This document shows positions 27,874-32,398 of a DNA stretch of 32,398 bases, piece by piece (position 1 is the stretch's first letter; each line of letters starts with the position of its first letter). Made by a program: the position numbers and the translations under genes. This stretch comes from Candidatus Njordarchaeota archaeon (GTDB lineage: Archaea; Asgardarchaeota; Njordarchaeia; Njordarchaeales; Njordarchaeaceae): contig JAHQWF010000025.1 of NCBI GenBank assembly GCA_029856055.1, positions 1 through 32,398 on the forward strand, given 5' to 3'. The notes under the pieces are model-generated. The model made no database searches, had not been told where the DNA came from, and worked only from the letters and a program-made list of their open reading frames with translations.

Positions 27874-29106
27874 TTGAGTGGTAATGAGTACTTAACGGGA
27901 ATAAATAAAGTAAAGAATAAATTAAGGATGTCTTTATATTTCCTTCAAGCTATAACTCTTATCATCTTTGTGTTTGTGATTTACTACTTTCTATCACTTA
28001 TACCCGAGGGCGTTTTCAGCTTAGATTATGTAATCCTAGTTATAAGGACTGTTAAAGAGATAATAGTTTTGGCTCTTGTAGTAATAGTGTATTACATAAT
28101 TTATCAAAGTATCAGAAAGTTTGACCCAGCTACTAGCGTTGAGATTTATATTGCCGTATTTTTATCGAATATAGCTATAATTTTTGGCATTGATCCAAAC
28201 TATGCGCTTGATGCAAATGCTTTTTATAATCATATAGCCAGTGCATTTAACCAGCCATTTAACCTAATATTTGGTTTTACTTCATTAGTTTTTATAATAT
28301 CTAGCATTCTAATAATTGGTTTCATTAGACGTGGCTCCCTCGAATCCCTGTTCACATTGCTAATAATAATGTATTTTGATTTAATTTTCTTGGGGTTGTT
28401 CACTGAGGTATTTCATATTGAGGGTGTATCTGGTTTTGAATTTACAAGCATAATCAATGTAATAAGAATCTTGTCAACTCAGGAAATTCTATTTTTTGTA
28501 ATAACGTTTATTCTAGTGGAATTTGGGCAGGTATATGCCTTCTTTTATTCTTATGCAAAGCCCCTGTCCGATAGATTAGAGCGCCTAATAGCTCAACTAG
28601 GAAGGGTAGAGAGAATTGTTGAGAGAGAACGGATGCAGCCTCGGGAAAGGAAACTGGAGGAAACCAAGTTTATAGAAGTTCTATCACCACTTGCTAAAAG
28701 CATTATACGTGATGCTTATGAGGGATACGCTTTCCTAGGGGAGGGGACATCACTGTATGTTAGTGCAAAGTTAAAATCTTATGTAAAGAGAATGCAGGAG
28801 AAATCTAGTGATTTTTTTGAGAGTATATCAGGGGTGCTTGCTACACCTAAAGTTATCACTATCATTATGTCTTTGCTATTATCTTTCTTTACGAAGGTAG
28901 CTATAGGATTAATAGTTGTTGTTGGGTCAACTTATCTACTTTTATTTGTGTTAAGTAGATTAGGAGGGGGTACAATAGTTGAGATGAATAGGGTCGAGGC
29001 TTATGTATATGTTAATATAGCTTTGATCTCTCTGATCTATCTGGCGGTTTTGATAATGTCTTTTAGATTAAAATTCAAAAGAAGGGAGGATATTAGGGAG
29101 CTTTAA
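27874..29106 (+). CDS. Polytopic membrane protein, last gene of the MoxR/DUF58 cluster, unknown function
   Basis: About nine hydrophobic segments around a charged central region ('DRLERLIAQLGRVERIVERERMQPRERKLEETKF'); TTG start 26 nt after the DUF58 stop. Confidence 0.7.
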   Translation: MSGNEYLTGINKVKNKLRMSLYFLQAITLIIFVFVIYYFLSLIPEGVFSLDYVILVIRTVKEIIVLALVVIVYYIIYQSIRKFDPATSVEIYIAVFLSNIAIIFGIDPNYALDANAFYNHIASAFNQPFNLIFGFTSLVFIISSILIIGFIRRGSLESLFTLLIIMYFDLIFLGLFTEVFHIEGVSGFEFTSIINVIRILSTQEILFFVITFILVEFGQVYAFFYSYAKPLSDRLERLIAQLGRVERIVERERMQPRERKLEETKFIEVLSPLAKSIIRDAYEGYAFLGEGTSLYVSAKLKSYVKRMQEKSSDFFESISGVLATPKVITIIMSLLLSFFTKVAIGLIVVVGSTYLLLFVLSRLGGGTIVEMNRVEAYVYVNIALISLIYLAVLIMSFRLKFKRREDIREL

Positions 29107-29111
29107 TCATT

Positions 29112-31226
29112 TTAGTAAGAGACAGACTTATATTTTCCAGGTCTAGGTTCATATACATTTCCCTTGTTTTTCTCTCTATTCAGTACTTCTATAACAAAGT
29201 CTTCGCTTATTTTCTTTTGTTTTGCTTCTTCTATTATTCTTTTAATTGGAACTCCGTCGGGATACTCGCTTTCTAGTTCCCTAAGAATATCCATAACTTG
29301 TAGATATCTAGCTCTTTTGGAAGACGATACGCCGGTAGAGACTATCCCGATATCAATGTGTCCACTCTCGGGATCCCTGCCAACTTGAGATAGAGAGTAT
29401 GTCATTAATTCTATAGCGAAATCAGCGTCGCTTTCATCAGCCTCCTCCTTTAATAGCATTCTTGCGCGAGCCTCAGTTAATCTAACCAGAGCTTCTAATT
29501 GCCTGGCTGTGATTGCTACTGGGCTCATACCTAAGCTTTCCTCACTTTCTTCTTTGCTCATTGCTCGCATCTTCATGTAGAAATCTAATATTTTTTTAGC
29601 AGCTTCTTTAGTTAGTTTTGGGAATACATGTTCTTTAGCGTATAGGATATATTTCTTTAAGAATTCTGGAGAGAAGGGTGGTTCGGGACGTATATCTCTA
29701 GTATGTAATCCAAGTATGTGAGACGCCATTTTGTAATCTTCTTCTTTTTTAGGTATATCTACGAGCACAAAAATTAAGTCAAATCTTGAAAGAATTGTGG
29801 GGGGTAAATCAAGATTCTCTGCAAGATTCCTCTCGGGAAGATATCTACCGAATTTCGGATTTGCGGCGGCTAGTATTGAAGTTCTAGCATTGAGTGTGGC
29901 GACAATGCCTGCTTTGGCAATGGATATGCTCTGCTGCTCCATAGCCTCATGAAGGGCTCTTCTATCATCCCTGCTCATTTTATCGAACTCATCGATGCAT
30001 GCTATTCCTTTGTCTGCAAGAACTAGAACTCCTGCTTCGAGAGCCCAACCATCATCGCTCTTAACTACTGCTGCTGTTAATCCGGCAGCAGAGGAACCTC
30101 TTCCAGACGTGTATAGTGCCCTCGGAGAAATCTGTGCAACATATTTTAATAGCTGTGATTTTCCAGTTCCAGGATCACCAATTAGCAAAATGTTTATTGT
30201 TCCCCTGATTTTTGTTCCATCTGGTAGAACCTTTGGTACACCACCAAATAAAAGCGCTGCTATAGCTTTCTTAATACGTTCATACCCATAAATTGATGGT
30301 GCTATACTTTGATATATCTTATTTTCAAGGTCCTCGCTGTTTTTAAGTGATTCAATGATATCTTTTTCTTCCTCTGTTAGCTCTATCTCTTCTAATTCGC
30401 CACTTTCACTATCGATGTATAGTGTCTCTATTACTATATCAAATAAAGGTTTTTTTCCTGCGCGTAAACCGCGCTCTGGAAACGTCTTCACTACACCGTA
30501 TACTGTAACTCTGTCTCCTGGGCGAACTTTACTTGTCAAATCTCCTCTAACCACAGTAACTACGCCTTGTGGTAATTGCCCAGGCGGTAATTCTTCAGGT
30601 AATTCTTGTATTGTCAATTCCTGATACTCCTCATACTCAAGACTCTCTTTCATCATTTCAAATCGGTTTGGATTATTATTGTCACATGTCGGGTTAAGGC
30701 ATACTGTAGGCTTTTGGAATTCATCTTCAAATTCTAATGGGAAATTAAACCCGCATACTAAGCATCTAAACATAGCTCTTCTTAGTATTGGTTTTATTTT
30801 TATCGCTTTGACAACTATGCCTTTAAAATTAATTATTTTTCCTAGATTCTCAGCTCTATGCAATTCTCTTATTGAAATTGGTTTCCCGATGTTTTTTATC
30901 CGTACTCTGTACTTCCTTAATGTGTCTTCCGAGATGTCTTCTTGGAGCAATTTTATGCTTCTTCGGAATGCTACGTTAAATAGATTAATAACTTTTAATG
31001 GAGTTTTTAATAAGTTGTCTGCTAGTTCTTGGTCAAATAATGCTAGGTCTGGGAAATCAACTACTATGGATCTTCGTGTTTCGTCAGCTATAATTTGCAA
31101 TATTTCTTCACGATACTTATAGAAATCTTTTCCCTCTTCATCTAGAATCGTGAAGTTAAGCAAGAAGTTCATGAAACGTTCGATAATTTGTTCGTCTGGT
31201 AGTATCTCTCTAGAAGTAACCTCCAC
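29112..31226 (-). CDS. mcm: Replicative minichromosome maintenance (MCM) helicase
   Basis: Zn-binding 'FRCLVCGFNFPLEFEDEFQKPTVCLNPTC', Walker A 'GDPGTGKSQ', 'SGRGSSAAGLTAAV', 'GIACIDEFDKMSRDDRRALHEAMEQQSISIAKAGI', 'LSRFDLIFVL'. Confidence 0.97.
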   Translation of the reverse strand: MEVTSREILPDEQIIERFMNFLLNFTILDEEGKDFYKYREEILQIIADETRRSIVVDFPDLALFDQELADNLLKTPLKVINLFNVAFRRSIKLLQEDISEDTLRKYRVRIKNIGKPISIRELHRAENLGKIINFKGIVVKAIKIKPILRRAMFRCLVCGFNFPLEFEDEFQKPTVCLNPTCDNNNPNRFEMMKESLEYEEYQELTIQELPEELPPGQLPQGVVTVVRGDLTSKVRPGDRVTVYGVVKTFPERGLRAGKKPLFDIVIETLYIDSESGELEEIELTEEEKDIIESLKNSEDLENKIYQSIAPSIYGYERIKKAIAALLFGGVPKVLPDGTKIRGTINILLIGDPGTGKSQLLKYVAQISPRALYTSGRGSSAAGLTAAVVKSDDGWALEAGVLVLADKGIACIDEFDKMSRDDRRALHEAMEQQSISIAKAGIVATLNARTSILAAANPKFGRYLPERNLAENLDLPPTILSRFDLIFVLVDIPKKEEDYKMASHILGLHTRDIRPEPPFSPEFLKKYILYAKEHVFPKLTKEAAKKILDFYMKMRAMSKEESEESLGMSPVAITARQLEALVRLTEARARMLLKEEADESDADFAIELMTYSLSQVGRDPESGHIDIGIVSTGVSSSKRARYLQVMDILRELESEYPDGVPIKRIIEEAKQKKISEDFVIEVLNREKNKGNVYEPRPGKYKSVSY

Positions 31227-31424
31227 TTTAATTACCTACGTTTAATGATATAATTCTCGAATTAGGTAGATGACTTTATTCTAAAGTGCGGTAACACATC
31301 TATATTATCTAAAACTATACAGTAGCTAATATAAATTTTCATGATACCTTTTTTAAAAATGAATATGTAAGTGAAAGTTAATTAGCTTGATAGTTCTCGA
31401 TAAAAGGTTCTGAATGTAGTAATT

Positions 31425-32390
31425 TTAGAGAATTAAAGTTTCATCATCATTTGGAATTACGACTTCAAACTCATTTTCTATGCCTAATCTTTCTAGAGTC
31501 TCTCTAACTATTTCATGAATTGCATTAAGTTCCTTATACCTTGGAGAGATATGGATTAATGCCAATTTTTTTACCTTAGCAAGCAATGCGGTTTCAATCG
31601 CGTCTTCAACAGTGCTGTGGAAGCGAGTTTCAGCAAGTTCCTTGTGATATTTCCTTATGAAAGTGCTTTCATGTATTAACAAATCTGCATTTTTCATTGC
31701 TTCAATAATATCTGGATCCCTAATAGGTCGCGTATCGCCAGTATAAACTATTTTCCTAGAAAATAGCGGTATTTTCAAAATATCATTAGGTTTTATTATT
31801 TTTCCATTAGGCAACTTTATACTGTGTCCTGCCACTAATTTCTTTCTAAGATTGGGCGGTATGTTCAGCTTATTAGCTTTTTCTACATCGAATATCGGTT
31901 TCTTCTTTTCAATGAGAATGTATCCTAGAGAACTGACATCGTGTTCTGTTCTAAAAGCTATGATATCAAATAGCTCTGTAGATGTGATTAAGCTAGGTTT
32001 ATTGAGATTTAATGCTTCTTTTATGTCTAGTATGAGTGGGATAGGAGTGATATTAAATAATTCGATTATGCCTCGAGTGAATTCTTTTGTTCCCTTTGGG
32101 CCTATGATGTGTACAATACCTTTTTTTCTTGCCAATGTTAATGTATGTATGATTCCTGGTAATCCACTAACATGATCAGTATGTAAGTGCGTTAAAAGAA
32201 TATTTAATGCTGATTTGACTGGGTGAAATTTTTTTCTAAATAAACTATATTGACATCCTTCTCCAGCATCTAAGACTATTAATTCATTTTTCATTTTGAT
32301 TGCGATTGAAGGTAATTTTTTCTGGCTGAATGAAGAAACGCCTCCTGTTCCTATAAAAGTTACTGCTATAGGTTCTGGCATTTGGCTCAC
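31425..32390 (-). CDS. rnz: tRNase Z (RNase Z, metallo-beta-lactamase fold)
   Basis: 'VTFIGTGGVSSFSQKKLPSIAIK', 'LLTHLHTDHVSGLPGI', 'IVYTGDTRP', 'LIHESTF'. Confidence 0.9.
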   Translation of the reverse strand: MSQMPEPIAVTFIGTGGVSSFSQKKLPSIAIKMKNELIVLDAGEGCQYSLFRKKFHPVKSALNILLTHLHTDHVSGLPGIIHTLTLARKKGIVHIIGPKGTKEFTRGIIELFNITPIPLILDIKEALNLNKPSLITSTELFDIIAFRTEHDVSSLGYILIEKKKPIFDVEKANKLNIPPNLRKKLVAGHSIKLPNGKIIKPNDILKIPLFSRKIVYTGDTRPIRDPDIIEAMKNADLLIHESTFIRKYHKELAETRFHSTVEDAIETALLAKVKKLALIHISPRYKELNAIHEIVRETLERLGIENEFEVVIPNDDETLIL

Positions 32391-32398
32391 TATATTGT

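Noticed and set aside
29112-31226. MCM as marker of an adjacent replication origin
   Set aside because: No Orc1/Cdc6 gene and no recognised repeated ORB element in the window; compositional blocks alone are insufficient.

Overview
The window is compact, AT-rich archaeal chromosome, most likely from a thermophilic Thermoproteota (Crenarchaeota)-type lineage. This is inferred from the crenarchaeal-type single-OB ssDNA-binding protein, ValRS, MCM, archaeal-type promoters, and frequent TTG/GTG starts. Recognisable genes: endonuclease IV, bifunctional NAD(P)HX epimerase/dehydratase, a cyclic-2,3-diphosphoglycerate-synthetase-family GTPase, PfkB kinase, CDP-alcohol phosphatidyltransferase, ValRS, a stand-alone ADP-forming acyl-CoA synthetase beta subunit, MtnA, RsmA/KsgA, a four-gene 2-oxoacid:ferredoxin oxidoreductase operon (gamma-delta-alpha-beta), PIMT, MCM and tRNase Z. 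The main accessory-like block (about 19.6-29.1 kb) is a MoxR/DUF58/DUF4350-type cluster with a large surface protein, an uncharacterised polytopic protein and a 602-aa coiled-coil/wHTH protein upstream. Non-coding signals: a C/D-box sRNA at 6084-6136 whose two guides both match the 23S peptidyl-transferase region, a weaker minus-strand C/D-like element at 15297-15354, and hairpins spanning the paired stop codons of several convergent gene pairs. The most unusual sequence-level signal is a sharply bounded synonymous-codon mosaic (A/C-ending versus G/T-ending codons) inside the cPGS-family gene and at the 5' end of valS. No tRNA, rRNA, CRISPR array or transposon was recognised. All assignments are by eye, with no database search.
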